The notes: a model not told the origin generated them from the letters alone. Counted from the stretch's first letter, positions 11,718 through 23,690 are shown. The stretch: DNA of 64,000 nt from Argentina anserina (GCF_933775445.1 NC_065875.1:5531001-5595000), one strand, 5' to 3'. Made by a program: numbers and translations.

Positions 11718-13076
11718 TGAGAGAACTTATTGAAGTCGATTTCATAATTTGTTGGGTCTCTCCTTGGTGCATGTTTTCATGAAGAGCCTTCGCTTTGGTT
11801 TTTGTTATGAGAAAATCGACATACTTTTGTTCATGGCTAGTGTTAAACAGCATGATGCACTTGCGACAACGAAAACATGTTTGAGAGCTCTAACTATTAT
11901 AAAATGTCACTTGGAGGTTACTTAATCTGAAATTAACCCGGAAGATAAATTATTAAAACAGTAAAATTTTGCAAGACAATCCTAAATAATATTCTCTCCG
12001 TTAAGTTTGGAGAGGACGAAAACCAAACCCTAAGGTTTGCGTTGAAGGGCGGTGGCGTCTTTGTTTCTTGCATGCATAGGGTGATTTATGACGTCATTCT
12101 CTTCAAGAGGGGTGTCGGGTGATTGCCCTCTCGGGTTTTTGATATAGAGGTGTTGAAGTTGAGAGAGTTTGCGGCTTCGCCATGAGGAGGTAAGGTTCCG
12201 AGTTTCTTCAAGGCTTGCGACGTGCGGCGCAGACGAGGGAGGTGAATCGACTTCTATTGGGATATGTAGTAGCGCATCTGTGCAGTAGTGGGATTTGAAT
12301 TTTAGATCGCAACAGATCAGGGTTGTTTGAATTTTGATTGGGCGGTGGCCTCCTTCTAGCAAATCAGTAGCGGCGGGGCCGGTCTTTTGAACTCTCCACC
12401 CGGTTGCATTATGGCTTACAGGCCGGCTAAGCCCCCAGATTAAGGTGGTGGCAACACCCTGACGGGTAGAATCCGGCCGGACATGCCTGCAGGCTGGGGA
12501 GGTATGTAGATTTTGGGCCTTCTTCTATTGGGATTTTGCCCGGTATGCTGGTCTCCTGAAATCATGTTTTCTCTTGTCCTTCACGTGGGCTTGGCTTGAT
12601 TTTTGCACCTTAGGGGGAAAGATCCTCCCCTATTCCTAGTCTTTTGGTTCATCCAATCTTGGGTTCACAATTACTGTTTTGGCTCGAGTTTGGTTGTTCT
12701 ATATTTTTTCGGTTTAGTGGAGTTAAATAATTTGAGTTTGATTTTAGTTTGAACTTTGGTTATATCCGTTATTTGGACGCATTTTAGTTTTCAAACTTTT
12801 AAATTTCGTTTTTTTATTTAATGCCTAGTATTAGTGCATGCATGAGGGAACATGTCACCTTCTATGTTTGATCTTTGTGGTAGTCAACGAGCCTCGTGCA
12901 AAGTGGCTTTACCAACCCACTATATAGGCACGCTGTCCTTGACACCGTTAGTTGCAGGGACATCCGTCTCTATTAAAGTGGTAATTTAGTCTTAAGCATT
13001 GATTCATCTTTCTTCGAAATCATATGCTTTGAAATACTCCCACATCTACCAGTCAAGTCTTTGATGCGTTTTTAGT
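11718..13076. mobile_element. Possible LINE-like non-coding insertion downstream of the bHLH gene
   Basis: About 11985-12830 is GC-richer than its surroundings, contains CCGGCCGGACATGCCTGCAG-type text and ends in T-rich sequence. In style it resembles the non-LTR insertion at 27835-28689. No target duplication was identified, so class and borders are uncertain. The remainder (11718-11985, 12830-13076) is 3' flank and intergenic DNA. Confidence 0.3.
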
Positions 13077-13790
13077 GTGTATGCTAGTCTTGGTCCTCTC
13101 TCACCCTTAACCCGGCCAGATTTCGCCACCACCAACCGGAACCTCTGCTCCGGCGAGAGAAAGCGCTCTCACCCCCTCCTTTTCACCTATGAATCTGAAA
13201 ATCTAAAGGAGCGGCGTGTCTTCTCCATTCAACTCAACCAAGGAGGGCATCAAACACCCTCGCGCCACCCATGTTCTTACTCTAAACCAACTCTATCGAG
13301 AACAAAGCACCGAGGGCTACGTCTGTTTCTCCCCTTTTAATACTTCAAGTTCTTATCTTGAGATCATGGAGAACCGTGCTCATATATTCAATCCCTCAAC
13401 TCGACAGGTGATCGATTACCCTCCCCCAAACTTCACGCGTAAATTTCACAGTCTATGTCGCACACCACTTCAGATTGAGCTCTCTAACAAACGAGTACAA
13501 GGTTCTCCAAATCCTAAAATATCAGTAGATTTTATTTTTAATACCTTTTTCCTTGGTAAAAGTTCTAGATGGTGGCAGGTAGAAGTAGACGTTGCAAAGC
13601 TTCCTTTTAGATCCTCTCGAGTTTATATTTGATACTACCAGTGTCTCCACCAATGGGGCTATACATTGGCTGCACCCGACATTGAATTGTATAGTGGCTT
13701 TCGACATGAATGAGGCTCACCGATTTAAGGTTGTACCAATTCTTGATGATGATATTAATCTTTATGATCCCATCGCCAAAAATTGAGATT
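13077..13790 (+). pseudogene. F-box associated (FBA) domain gene relic
   Basis: Three partly overlapping frames carry pieces typical of plant F-box/FBA proteins: a LLFTYES-like stretch, FNPSTRQVIDYPPP, a basic middle, then SVSTNGAIHWLHPT followed by IVAFDMNEAHRFKVVPI. FBA proteins are SCF substrate adaptors whose C-terminal beta-propeller-like domain has NGA.HW and IVAFD.....F signatures. The frame changes around 13216-13300 and again near 13600, and no F-box motif is visible upstream, so this is a broken 5'-truncated copy. The family call rests on these motifs only. Confidence 0.65.
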
Positions 13791-14448
13791 TCAAGACTTG
13801 AGGTGGGAACATAAAATGATGTCATTTAGTAATTTAGTAAAAATCAATAAATAATCTAGTACTAAACTACATGCACATTTAATCATTTAAATTCAATAGC
13901 CTTAATAATTATTTATATATATATATATATATATTAATATTCTTGAAATTATATGCGATTTAGTGTAAAGATAGAGCGAGTGAGAGAATTTTAATAGAAT
14001 TAGCCATGAAAGAGAAAATTTTGATCTAAGTAACTAAATCATTTAGTATTGAAGAATTCTATCTATATATATAAGTAGTATATATTACAGATTATATATA
14101 CATGAGAAAGAAAATGGTGCCTGAGGCGGCCGCCTCAGGTCCGGGCATGCATGATCCCTTTGCGAGACTAGATAAAGTTGACAAATATTTGGCTTTAATA
14201 AATAGGCGGAAGCAGAAATACAACATGAAGAGACTATGGATTTTGAAGGAATACAAAAACAGGTCTAGGTTAAGGAAGATATATTGTTTCCTAATGAACA
14301 ACTAGTATGAGGCATAGTGGATCTTCGTTTGCGTCAATACAATATGAAGACTAGTTATGATGAAGGCATTGTACCTTTAGGTTACGTGATGCAGACTAGA
14401 TTTGATTCGGCTCGACGAAGAAAATCATGAGACTGATTCGCAACATAT

Positions 14449-14450
<2 letters not shown>
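13791..14450. other. AT-rich DNA with (TA)n run and an unidentified 67-codon ORF
   Basis: A (TA)n run lies at about 13914-13935. An ATG-started frame at 14102-14305 (+, 67 aa, basic, MRKKMVPEAAASGPG...) is not recognised. The frame downstream breaks at once, so it may be a gene fragment or chance. Confidence 0.4.

Positions 14451-14503
<53 letters not shown>
14450..14503. repeat. (CT)n microsatellite
   Basis: About 54 bp of uninterrupted CT dinucleotides. The Leu/Ser-rich ORF read through it (14402-14785) is a by-product of the repeat, although its GC-richer part after 14520 is not explained. Confidence 0.95.
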
Positions 14504-14509
<6 letters not shown>

Positions 14510-14801
14510 TTACGCTCACTAACAGGCTCGCGCAGTCGCGCGCAAGTCGATTTATATCGGTGCTGCGGTGAGGGGGCCTGGTTATCTATACTCTGGAAAG
14601 CGAGAACGCCAAGAGGAGACTTGAAAGTTTCTGGGCTCATCCTCTTCCTCCTTTCCCAATGTATTAATGGGTTTGTGCATGAGGCGAAAGGAAGAGCAAG
14701 ATGGTTGGAAAAGTGGAAATTAAGAACTATGCATGAGTTTCTGAGTCAACATCTATCTGGTGGTGGTGCAATCCCTTTTCAATAATTGAAGCAATTAACA
14801 C

Positions 14802-15408
14802 CTATGTAGCACGGACACGGACACAAGTGTCCGTATTGGACACGATTCGATACGTAGACACGGCATATAAAATTTTTTTTGGACACGGACACGTGGTGGA
14901 CACGTCAATTAAAATTATTTTAATATATATATATATTTATTAAAAAAATAATTTAAAAATTTGAAAGTATTTAGATGTGTATATATATTAAAGTGTGCAT
15001 AAATATAACAAAAACTGAATCTGTTGGAATGGTTGAGGATTTGTTGGATCATTTGGATGACCAAGGTTCGAATCCCACCACAAGCATTTTTATTTTTATC
15101 ATGAGTTTCTCTCCTTATATATATTAAAGTGTGCATAAATATAACAAAAACTGAATCTGTTGGAATGGTTGAGGAGTTGTTGGGTGCCTTGGATGACCAA
15201 GGTTCGATTCTCACCATAAGCACTTTCACTTTTATTATGAGTTGGTGCGTGTCCGCGTGTCCAATTCGGACACTCGCGTGTCCGATTCTACACTCGCGTG
15301 TCCGGGCCGTGTCCAAATTGAGTTCGCGTGTCCAAGCGTGTCCGAGCGTGTCCGTGTCCGTGTCGGACACGCAATACGGACCCTTGTCCGCATGTCCGTG
15401 CTTCATAG
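14802..15408. mobile_element. hAT-like element with GTGTCCG-rich ends
   Basis: The ends CTATGTAGCACGGACA and the inverse of TGTCCGTGCTTCATAG form a near-perfect 16-bp inverted repeat. An 8-bp duplication ATTAACAC flanks both sides (14794-14801, 15409-15416). The right arm is packed with GTGTCCG/GACACG heptamers. No transposase is present. A second copy of its left end lies at about 21320-21382. The centre holds a duplicated tRNA-like module (see next entry). Confidence 0.82.
14985..15240 (+). repeat. 136-bp tandem duplication with tRNA-like pol III boxes (SINE-like)
   Basis: Two copies with a 136-bp spacing (AAGTGTGCAT at 14991 and 15127) each contain a TGGAATGGTTGAGG A-box-like stretch. About 40 nt later comes a B box: GGTTCGAATCC (15065-15075) in the first copy, GGTTCGATTCT in the second. 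The spacing fits an internal tRNA-type promoter. This suggests a tRNA-derived SINE body captured by the hAT-like element. No acceptor-stem pairing was demonstrated. Confidence 0.55.
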
Positions 15409-15416
15409 ATTAACAC

Positions 15417-15632
15417 ACATATGACCCAAAGGCCCCGAACATAATAGTTAATCTTAAAACCTGAGAGCAACATTCAAGAATTCCATTTGATTACACTTGC
15501 AGGCTTACAACAATATATTTTGAAGCTTTCTGAGAGAGTAGGGAGAGAAAGAAACAGATATGAAAGAGACACTGAGCTGACAAAATTGCCCTTGATAATG
15601 TGTAGAAACTGTTTATATTAACGGAGTAAGTA
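15417..15632. other. Short intergenic DNA
   Basis: Nothing recognisable. Confidence 0.4.
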
Positions 15633-15640
15633 GTAGAATC

Positions 15641-16174
15641 TAGGGGTGGGCATAAAAAACGGAAATCCCGATCCCGTTCCGAAATTTATAGGGACAGGAC
15701 ATGACGGAGATCTAAAAACGTTCGTCCCGTCCCGATCCCGTCCCGTTTCATAATAGTGGGATGAGACGTGGGACGAATAATTTATATCCCGCTTCGTCCC
15801 GTCTCATCCCACTTTTAATGAAAACTTAAAAATTCTTATATATTTGTATCAAAATGAAACTAATTTATGTTCTTAATAACTCCAAAATTATATCAATTCA
15901 AATAATAATAGTAAATTATAATATTTTGAACATAATATGTCTTTTTTTTTGTTAAAATTTCATTATTAAATGTTATTTTATTAATGAAAAGTAAAAATAT
16001 AGGTTTTTATTTAACTTTATAGGAATGTGGGATTTGTCCCGCCCCATCCCGATCTCGTTCCGTCCCAACCAAGATTAATCCCGAGTGTGATGCATTCTTA
16101 AAAACTCTCGTCCCGTCCCGATTCAAAAGAGTGGGACGGGACGTGAGATGAGTCCCGTCCCGTGCCCACCCCTA
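15641..16174. mobile_element. hAT-like MITE (534 bp)
   Basis: The terminal inverted repeat is TAGGGGTGGGCA. The flanking 8-mers GTAGAATC (15633-15640) and ATAGAATC (16175-16182) differ by one base. Subterminal regions are rich in CCCGTCCCG in opposite orientations, and the AT-rich middle has no coding. It belongs to the same TIR group as the element at 3883-7384. Confidence 0.85.
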
Positions 16175-16182
16175 ATAGAATC

Positions 16183-17285
16183 TATTAAAAGTAGGTCAAG
16201 TTAAAATAATTTGTGTACTTAAATGATAATTTTTAAAGTTAAGTAACATTAATTCTCAGCTGAGCAACATTCATGTATTGTTCTTAAAAATTTTCATTTT
16301 AGTTCATTTTTAAAAACTTAGACTTACCCTTATCCGTGTTTAACAAACAAACCATAAGTTACATACCTGTAAGATGAACCCCATATAAATTTTTGTTTAT
16401 AATATTTTTCTAGTACGCCTAACCAGCCCAAAACAGAAATCAACCACAAACCCAAATAGGATTGTTAAGGGCACCCAATCTCGTAGCACCCAGGCACTGC
16501 TGTCCTTTAGCCACCCTACAATGTCACGTCCAACAGGATCACCGCACCATTGGCATACAGTCACGTCGCCACTCAACTGTAAAAAGAAGCTAGATCGAGA
16601 GCATTGCCCAACAAAGATCCCCTAGCTCTCATTTAGAAATTGGAAAGATAAAAAAAAAAAAAGGAGAGACCGGATAACATCTCATGAAACGAAACTTATT
16701 TCCTACATTAAGGTGCAAGTGGACCAAATTTTAACAACCAATCACAATTATTTCTTTAATTTAACTGATATTGATATTGAAATTAATTCTGTTACAACAA
16801 AATCAAATAAAAATAAAGAGTCAAACATAATCAAACAGTGGTTAAATTGTCAGAATTGAAAACGCTCTCTCTCCATAAACGATTAAGAAGACAACCTAGC
16901 AAGTTGACCATGATCCTTGAGTCCCTCGACCATAGCCAAGTCATCACTGCTTAAACGATGAACCATGTCTCTGCTCCCTTCCGTACTTACATGAGTAATT
17001 ATTCTGTGTACCCGCCACACCATGTGACACTGCCATGTGGTGTACCCAGCCAATCATATTACGTCATGGTATAATTAACATGCACGCGGTGAAAATGACA
17101 AAAGTTTATTTACATATAAGAACGAATAAGAAACAATCAAGGTAAAAAATAGATCAATAACATTAAAGGTGTATACCACGTGGGATATATGGTGGGCATA
17201 TATAATAATTTCTCGTACTTACAACTTGGGTTCCTCCTAATTCATTGCCAACATTGTCAGAACCAATTATATTGTGGCACCATCA
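16183..17285. other. Intergenic DNA containing a dispersed ~160-bp repeat
   Basis: 17005-17165 (GTGTACCC...CCACACCATGTGACACTGCCATGTGG) is repeated at about 30853-31015 in the same orientation. No gene was recognised in the remainder. Confidence 0.6.
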
Positions 17286-17290
17286 CTTGG

Positions 17291-18865
17291 TGATAGATCG
17301 TTAATTAAAACGTCTATAATAAACCATGTAAAATGTCATCGTTAGTATAGAATAAGCAGAGATCGTTCTTTCCGGGGAATTGAAGGAAACTCTAAACTTT
17401 TAGTGTTAACAAATAATGGGGGGTTTGAGATTGATTATTCATTACTAAAATAAAAACTAAATTACTATTTACATGATCGACTTCTCTTTAACAAACTTAA
17501 ACCAAATTTACCATTACACCACATAATTACAAGTTCGAACCTATCATGCATTCTAATTCGACCAATTACATACTTTTTAGACACTAATACAATTAGAGTC
17601 TTAAGGAATCATCTAATCATGCAAGATTTCAATTAACATATAAATTGACTTAGGGCCTAATCTAAATTTGCATGCAATCGAATTCAATAACACTTAGAGT
17701 AGAATCAAACAAGATTACATTTAAGCACCAAATCTTTGTTGGAGACATGTTTCATGTATGGCGTCACCCACCATGGTTTCACATGCAAATTTTCAGAATT
17801 TTTTTACCACTTTTAATCAACACAAACCGAACCTACTTATGACATGATTTGATTTATGTCAATATGGTTGATAAATCTAGCACTCAAACACAATTTTAGG
17901 GACTGCATCCAAGCACTAAATTCATATGCACATATCTGAAAATTATCTAAAAGTATGAGAAAGATGATTAGAACACAACAATAGAAATACAAACTCAATA
18001 ATTATAGGAAACCATCAATTCGGCAAAAAACCAAAAATCTAATAAAACAATCTGAAAATTTCGATTCTTAATACAAAACAATAATCCCACACAAACATCA
18101 TACTACAATCTTCATAGACAAAGTATTGTAAAAAAATCAAAACGAACAAACCCGTGGAGATGAGTTGCGAGAATCACACGTTGTAAGAATTTTGGAGGTG
18201 TGTCTTCAATTGTGATATCGGTGGAAATGAAATTGGTATATGGGGGAAAACGGCTTGCTGTTTTGGTGAACGATGTTGGAGGTAGTATTTTGGTAGAGTT
18301 TTGGCTCTTGAATGCAAAGGAGAAGTGATCTTATTTGAGAGGTGAAGTCATGTATATATAGAGAAAAGATGAAGGGTTTGAACTTGCCTCTTTCTTCCCT
18401 TAATAATGCCATGCTTTATCTCCATAAATCATGTCATGTTTTATTCCCTAAATCATGTCATGTTTTATTCCCTAAATCATGTCATGTTTTATTCCCTAAA
18501 CCATGCCATGTTTTATTCCCTAAATCATGCCATGTTTTATGTCTTTAATGATCATCTTCAATTTAATTGTTGCATGACTTGGCTCCATATTTTTTCTTTA
18601 ATCATTTCTTCAATCCAATCTGAAAATAAGAAAATAAAATCATAAGTAAGAGATAATTAGTTTCGAAGCCTAATAATGATTCCTAATCAAACTAGGACTC
18701 TAGACCAATTATGCGTTTTTAACTCATGTAAGCATAAAAATGCATCTAATACCGCCCAAGACTCTTACTACGACTCAATGACTCAATAGTACAACAATAA
18801 GGGCTCAACAAAGTACAAATTGAGGTAAAAACATGTTAAGAACGGCGCACAAAGTTCTCCTATCA
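17291..18865 (-). mobile_element. Solo LTR (1,575 bp)
   Basis: The sequence begins TGATAGATCG and ends CTCCTATCA. A perfect 5-bp duplication CTTGG flanks both sides (17286-17290, 18866-18870). It shares the ending (CTCCTATCA) and an inner motif (CATCGTTAGTA....AAGCA.AG..ATCGTTC..CCGGGGA) with the LTR at 43494-45677 read on its minus strand. No internal coding region, primer site or second LTR is present, so it is a solo LTR. Orientation is tentative. Confidence 0.8.
18424..18545. repeat. 24-bp tandem repeat, 5 units, inside the solo LTR
   Basis: Units of the type TAAATCATGTCATGTTTTATTCCC repeat about five times with few changes. The Cys/His/Val-rich ORFs crossing it are repeat artefacts. Confidence 0.9.
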
Positions 18866-18870
18866 CTTGG

Positions 18871-19400
18871 CGCAAAATGATCGATCTCATCCGGGAACCT
18901 CTCAACCTTACGATCCCAACCTCATCCTCATCCTTAAACCCCACACCCTCTAAGTCTGGACATCGAACGCGTCATCATTGCCGGTCTCGGCACCAAGGGC
19001 ATCATCCTTATCACACGCGTCAAGGGAGAATGCTACATGATATTTTCCTAGGTCCATATCTTCTCTATGATCGCGGCCTTCCCTGCCGTCAAATCCACCG
19101 TAATCAGCGCCGAGCTGTAGTTTTGTTCTGATGGTAGCGCTAGCCTGCAGTTGAGTTGGGTTTTTCATTAGATTGGAAATACCAACTGATGGTAAAAATT
19201 TAGGTTAAATTGATTACTCATTTATTAAAAAAAGCTTAACCCACATTTAAACTAACAATGTTATTTGACTAACAGTGTACAGGGCTTGCACATGAGTGGT
19301 GTAAGTGGACTTTAGTGCTTTAATAAGCTCCTGCACTACAAAGTCCATGAAAACCTTTTTCTTTTATTGAAAAGCCAGGTGTGGCTGCCCTAAATCTTAA
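18871..19400. other. Unassigned region with GC-richer patch
   Basis: 18880-19130 is C-rich, with overlapping ORFs on both strands (18877-19131 +, 18950-19168 -). Neither translation is recognised. It could be a decayed coding exon. Confidence 0.3.
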
Positions 19401-19770
19401 AGATTGTTTTTTTCAGCATTAGGTCTCAAACTATTATGGCAAAGTCAATGTAGTACCGAGACTTAGAAAACTACAAATACAGTACCCAAACTCATAATTC
19501 GTTATCAACGTGATGCATGAAACCATTTTTAGTCAGTCACCGTTAGTTTCATCATGTGTCGCACAAATACCCCTAAAAATACAATTCATCATGAGTCCCC
19601 AAACTCTCGTGGTAAAGCCAAAATGATATCCATACTTAGAAAACTATCAATATGATACCCAAACTAAGAATTCCTTATCAATGTGATGTCAGAGACTATT
19701 TTTTGACACAACACCGTATGTGTTGTCATGTGTTGCACACGTGCCCCTTAAAGAACGGGTAAACATAACA
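19400..19770. repeat. Two diverged ~195-bp direct repeats
   Basis: GGTCTCAAACT...ACTTAGAAAACTA..AATA..GTACCCAAACT at about 19422 recurs at about 19596 with many substitutions. Each is followed by a GTGTCGCACA/GTGTTGCACA...CCCCT tail. The look is that of plant MULE-like terminal regions, but borders were not found. Confidence 0.5.
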
Positions 19771-20840
19771 TCTGATAGGGAAGTGCGTGATCCCACTCAC
19801 CACATGGGCGCCCTTTGCTGCAAGACGTTATCTGGTGTCTTTAAACATTTCTAGCGTCGTTTACTTCCTATTCTACAACCACCACAACCACTTCCCTCCC
19901 CACTACTTTCTCATCTTTAAGACCAACCATCCTGACAAGCTTTACCCTCAATACACCACCGTACAACACTCCCTCCCCATCGACTACTCATCCCTTATGT
20001 TAGTTGTCTTGTCCAGATTGTCAAATGGCTAGTTAATTTCTCTATATATCTAAAGATTTATAGATTATAGTCAATAAAACGATGTTATATAAACAAACAA
20101 ATCTTCTCTTGTCCAAACATTGTTGTTAATTCTAAGAAAAACCTTATTTATGGCTCTCTTCGGTATCTCTTACAACCAATGTTTTGTCTACCGAATCGTC
20201 ACCATAACTCATGTATTTCTTAACAGAAAACTCTGGTTCGAGTTATAAAAAACTATTCTTCATCATCCTCGGGTTGGGTTCCTTGTTTTGTTTACCGCTT
20301 CGATTTTATGTTGGTCATTCCTTCATCAGCCATGCACAGGTCGAGTTATTCTGTGTTCTCATCTGAAGTAGCTCAATGTGATGTAGTACGTTCCTTCTAA
20401 AAAAAAAAATTGATGGGGAGGGGCAGCGTTTTAAAATTCTCATGACACTATGCGAGGGGCATTGTGTTCCTACACTTTAAGTGCTTCTTGTTATGACTGA
20501 TGGTGAAATATGCTTGCAAGGTGGTATAACTGCATGTTAGTTGCTAGGTTCTATCATGATATATGTCCAGGATTAGTAACTTTCTTGTGGGCGAAGAAGA
20601 TGGCGTCCTAATTGGTTAGGATTAGACCCTTTTAGCTAATGGAGGATATCATTGATTATGATAGACCTGCGAATCTGCAATTGAAAGTTCTACTTGGGAA
20701 GTGAATGCAGGAGACAACACTTTCCATTCCACTCTCACCTATAGTTTATGAAGAAAAAAGAGAGGTTATGCAATACAGAAAAGGATCCAGATACTATGCA
20801 CCGGTATCTGGATTGCAGAACGTCTTATTATGTTAGTGGA
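19771..20840. other. Intergenic DNA, nothing recognised
   Basis: One 81-codon ORF (19787-20032) has no family resemblance. No element ends were identified. Confidence 0.4.
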
Positions 20841-20842
20841 TT

Positions 20843-21262
20843 TTCTACGAGGAATTGAGTTAATTTCAGTTTATTCCTTAAATTTTACACGTAAAATCAA
20901 TTTATTCTTAAATTTTTTATTTTAATCAGTTTACTTCATATACTTTTAAATAACATCAAAGAAAGATAAAATTCAAATTTTTTTAATTAAAATCCGATAA
21001 AAAACTATCAAAAGAAGGCTTCAAATCATATATGCAAGACTAAAATAAAATTCACAATAATTTTACAACAACACTAAAACTTTAAAATTAGGTCTTATAG
21101 CATAATTATCGATATAATATATATAAAAATCTGAATTTTGTCATTTTTGATGTCATTTGAAAATATAAGAGGTGAACTGATTGAAATAAAAGTAAGAGAT
21201 TAAGTGATTTTGTGTGTAAAATTTAGGGGAATAAATTGAAATTAATTTAATTGAGTAGAACA
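20843..21262. mobile_element. Foldback/MULE-like element with inverted arms
   Basis: TTAATTTCAGTTTATTCC..AAATTTTACAC at the left is matched by the inverse of GTGTGTAAAATTTAGGGGAATAAATTGAAATTAA at the right. The arms are about 100 bp or more and diverged. AATTGAG occurs just outside both ends, but an exact target duplication is not certain. Confidence 0.55.
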
Positions 21263-21319
21263 AATATGCAAGCAGACATGACAGAAAGCATGCATGGGGA
21301 CACAAGTTATATATATCTT

Positions 21320-21382
21320 AAGTAGCACGGACACGAACACGAGTGTCCATATTGGACACGATTCGATACGTAGACACGACAT
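21320..21382. mobile_element. Fragment of the GTGTCCG hAT-like family
   Basis: About 60 bp match the left end of the element at 14802-15408 (GTAGCACGGACACG...GATTCGATACGTAGACACG). It is truncated, with no right end. Confidence 0.75.
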
Positions 21383-21757
21383 ATATAGTGTCTAACATGC
21401 ACTCACTTTCTTAAGTTCCAAAGACTGCCCAAGATGTTTGAAGTCCCGGACTGATATTGTTTGGATCATCTACATCAAGAAGAAGTAGGTTTAGATAATG
21501 GATCAATTGTAAGGTAAACTTAATATTTTGGGTAGCAAAAGAGTTGAAGTTGTAAGTACTTACTAGGTGTAGCGTTAGATACAAAAAAACAGGCTCCAAT
21601 AATAATGTAGCACAGCAGAAGAATCAGTCCTTTCAGTTAGTGAGAATTACCATCCTATGATAAATCAAGAAAATTAAAGACTCATGAGATTGGCAATCTT
21701 AATGTCGCACATATACACATTATATATGCAGTACTCAACAGATGTTAATCTTAGTAC

Positions 21758-22435
21758 CTGCAATGTGAAGGCCGTGGCTAGGATTGATAAAGCAAGAGAG
21801 CCAGTCTCAAGGAGACTGAAAATTGAGATCCATATTAATACCCATAATCCAAGCTACGATGATACAAAATGGAACCTGCACATTCATATATAGTAAAGGG
21901 GTGTTCATAAACTAGTTTAACAGTAAACAAAAAGAAGAAATGATGCCAAATAAATTGGTATTGATGGTACAACAATCTGATTTCCTTACCACAAACATGG
22001 CAATTTGAGTTGCAGAGCCCAACGCGACTCCAAGGGTTATATCCTGCATTTGGTCAAGAAAATAATATGAATTAACATGTATTTGAACATTTGATTATGA
22101 CTTACATAAAAGACATTTTTTGACCATATTGTAGATGCAAACTGAATAAGAGTTATTTACTCCCGATTAAATAACTTGGTTGACAGTATTATCGATAGAA
22201 ATACACAATTATATACATGTAAAGAGATTGTTCATCAGTTACTAAACTCTACGTTTATAAAATCAAACAAATGGAGATTAATAATCTCAAATTAAAATGT
22301 GAGGCATAAATTTCCTACCAGGTTGTTCTTGAAAGCAAAAATCACAGCTCCTGCATGTTCTGCTGCATTGCCAACAATAGTCAGCAAGATTATGCTGATG
22401 AAGATCACAGACAACCCCCAAGAATCAGATGCTTC
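21758..22435 (-). pseudogene. Vacuolar cation/proton exchanger (CAX) fragment, 3 exons
   Basis: Three consecutive exons with GT-AG borders are visible: 22319-22435 (ending in [18 protein letters not shown]), 21990-22043 (DITLGVALGSATQIAMFV) and 21758-21875 (starting VPFCIIVAWIMGINMDLNF). The GNAAEH and ALGSATQ motifs are the c-2-repeat signature of CAX Ca2+/H+ antiporters, which load calcium into the vacuole. The third exon has one extra base after MDLNF (near 21818), which creates a TGA immediately. Upstream exons with the c-1 repeat and the C-terminus are absent. Introns are retained, so the piece arose by DNA-level duplication or truncation, not through RNA. Confidence 0.85.
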
Positions 22436-22959
22436 CTGTTCATCGATCATCAAATCACTTGGTCATTGATATGACAATAATCTCAATCAATGAATAATCT
22501 TGTGCAAAATGAGGCTCCACAATACCTTAAAAACCCATGGTCACTCACTAATCACGAATATTCATTAACAACTCTTCTCAAAACGTACACTACTGGATCA
22601 GAGTTGATGTTTTTAAGTGTCTTATTATTTCTTTATTTTACTTTTTTTTCACCAAAAAATTGTTTCTTTTAACAATTTCACCAAAAACAAATTGTCTTGA
22701 ATTGAGAGAATGAAACTTCTATTCATACCTCCCAAAATGTTATTTAGACTTTTTTTTTTCCTAGATAGTTTTGACTTAGTCAATGCATATGAAATTACCA
22801 AAAAACAATTCTTAACTTATTTATTATAAATTACAAATGTAGATCATTATCCTTTATATTTATTACTAAAAAAAATCCCAAAATTGGATATCAAATTGCA
22901 TAAAAAAAATTGAATTGATTGCCTTCTTTTTTGATAAACATCATAAGTCAAAAATTAAA
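22436..22959. other. AT-rich DNA with a dispersed ~130-bp repeat
   Basis: 22498-22630 (CTTGTGCAAAATGAGGCTCC...CTACTGGATC.GAGTTGATG) is repeated at about 29063-29175. It is non-coding. Confidence 0.6.
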
Positions 22960-23690
22960 GTTAAATTGCCAAAATACACCCTAAATTTAGCTGAAATTGT
23001 TAATTTGCACCCCGAACTTGCATTTGAGTCAATTTACCTCATAAATTTGGTAAAAATTACTGATTTGCACCACATCCGTTAAATTTAACTATTTCTATCT
23101 AATTTTGTGTCACATGTCATGCACATGAGGAGTAATGTTGTCATTTTCTATTTATATTTTTCTTAAAAACAAATAAAAATATTATTTAAAAGGAGGATTA
23201 TTTTTTAATTAAATTATTATTTACATCATTTTTTTACATACTTAACCCTACTTCGAATTATATATTCAACATACCCACCCATTCAAATAGTGTGTTGTGT
23301 AGATATATATTTTTATATGTGCATATTTATTTGTAATTTTAATGTATTTATTTGTTATTTTCTAATATATTTTAACATACCATATCACGTAAATAATAAA
23401 TATATAAATTAATAACATGTTTTGAAAAAAAACATAGTAACAAGTGTTCTTCTTAAGTAATTTTATTAATTTATTTCATTATTAAATATGAATAAATATA
23501 TAATGATAATTATGCCCATCAAATACATGATATGTGACTTAAAATTGGATGTAAAACATTAATTTCAACGAATGAGGTGCAAATCGGTAATTTTTACCAA
23601 GCTTATGAGGTAAATTGATTCAAATGCAAGTTCGGAGTGTAAACTGACAATTATGGCCAAGTTTGGGGTGCAAATTGATATTTTTGCCAA
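22960..23690. mobile_element. MULE-like inverted-repeat element, family of 49817-50947
   Basis: The left arm (TTTGCACCCCGAACTTGCATTTGAGTC...) and the right arm in inverse orientation (caaatgcaagttcggagtg...) match the terminal arms of the better-preserved copy at 49817-50947. The outer ends are decayed and no target duplication is visible. The AT-rich core has no coding. Confidence 0.75.

Noticed and set aside
14402..14785. 127-aa ORF including a Ser-Leu repeat
   Set aside because: The core is a (CT)n microsatellite translated in frame. No upstream promoter or domain is evident.
15065..15075. A functional tRNA gene at the B-box-like motif
   Set aside because: No convincing acceptor stem or anticodon arm could be matched by eye. 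The motif is duplicated inside a transposon, so it is treated as SINE-like.
18342..18645. Cys/His-rich repeat proteins
   Set aside because: Translation of the 24-bp tandem repeat inside a solo LTR.
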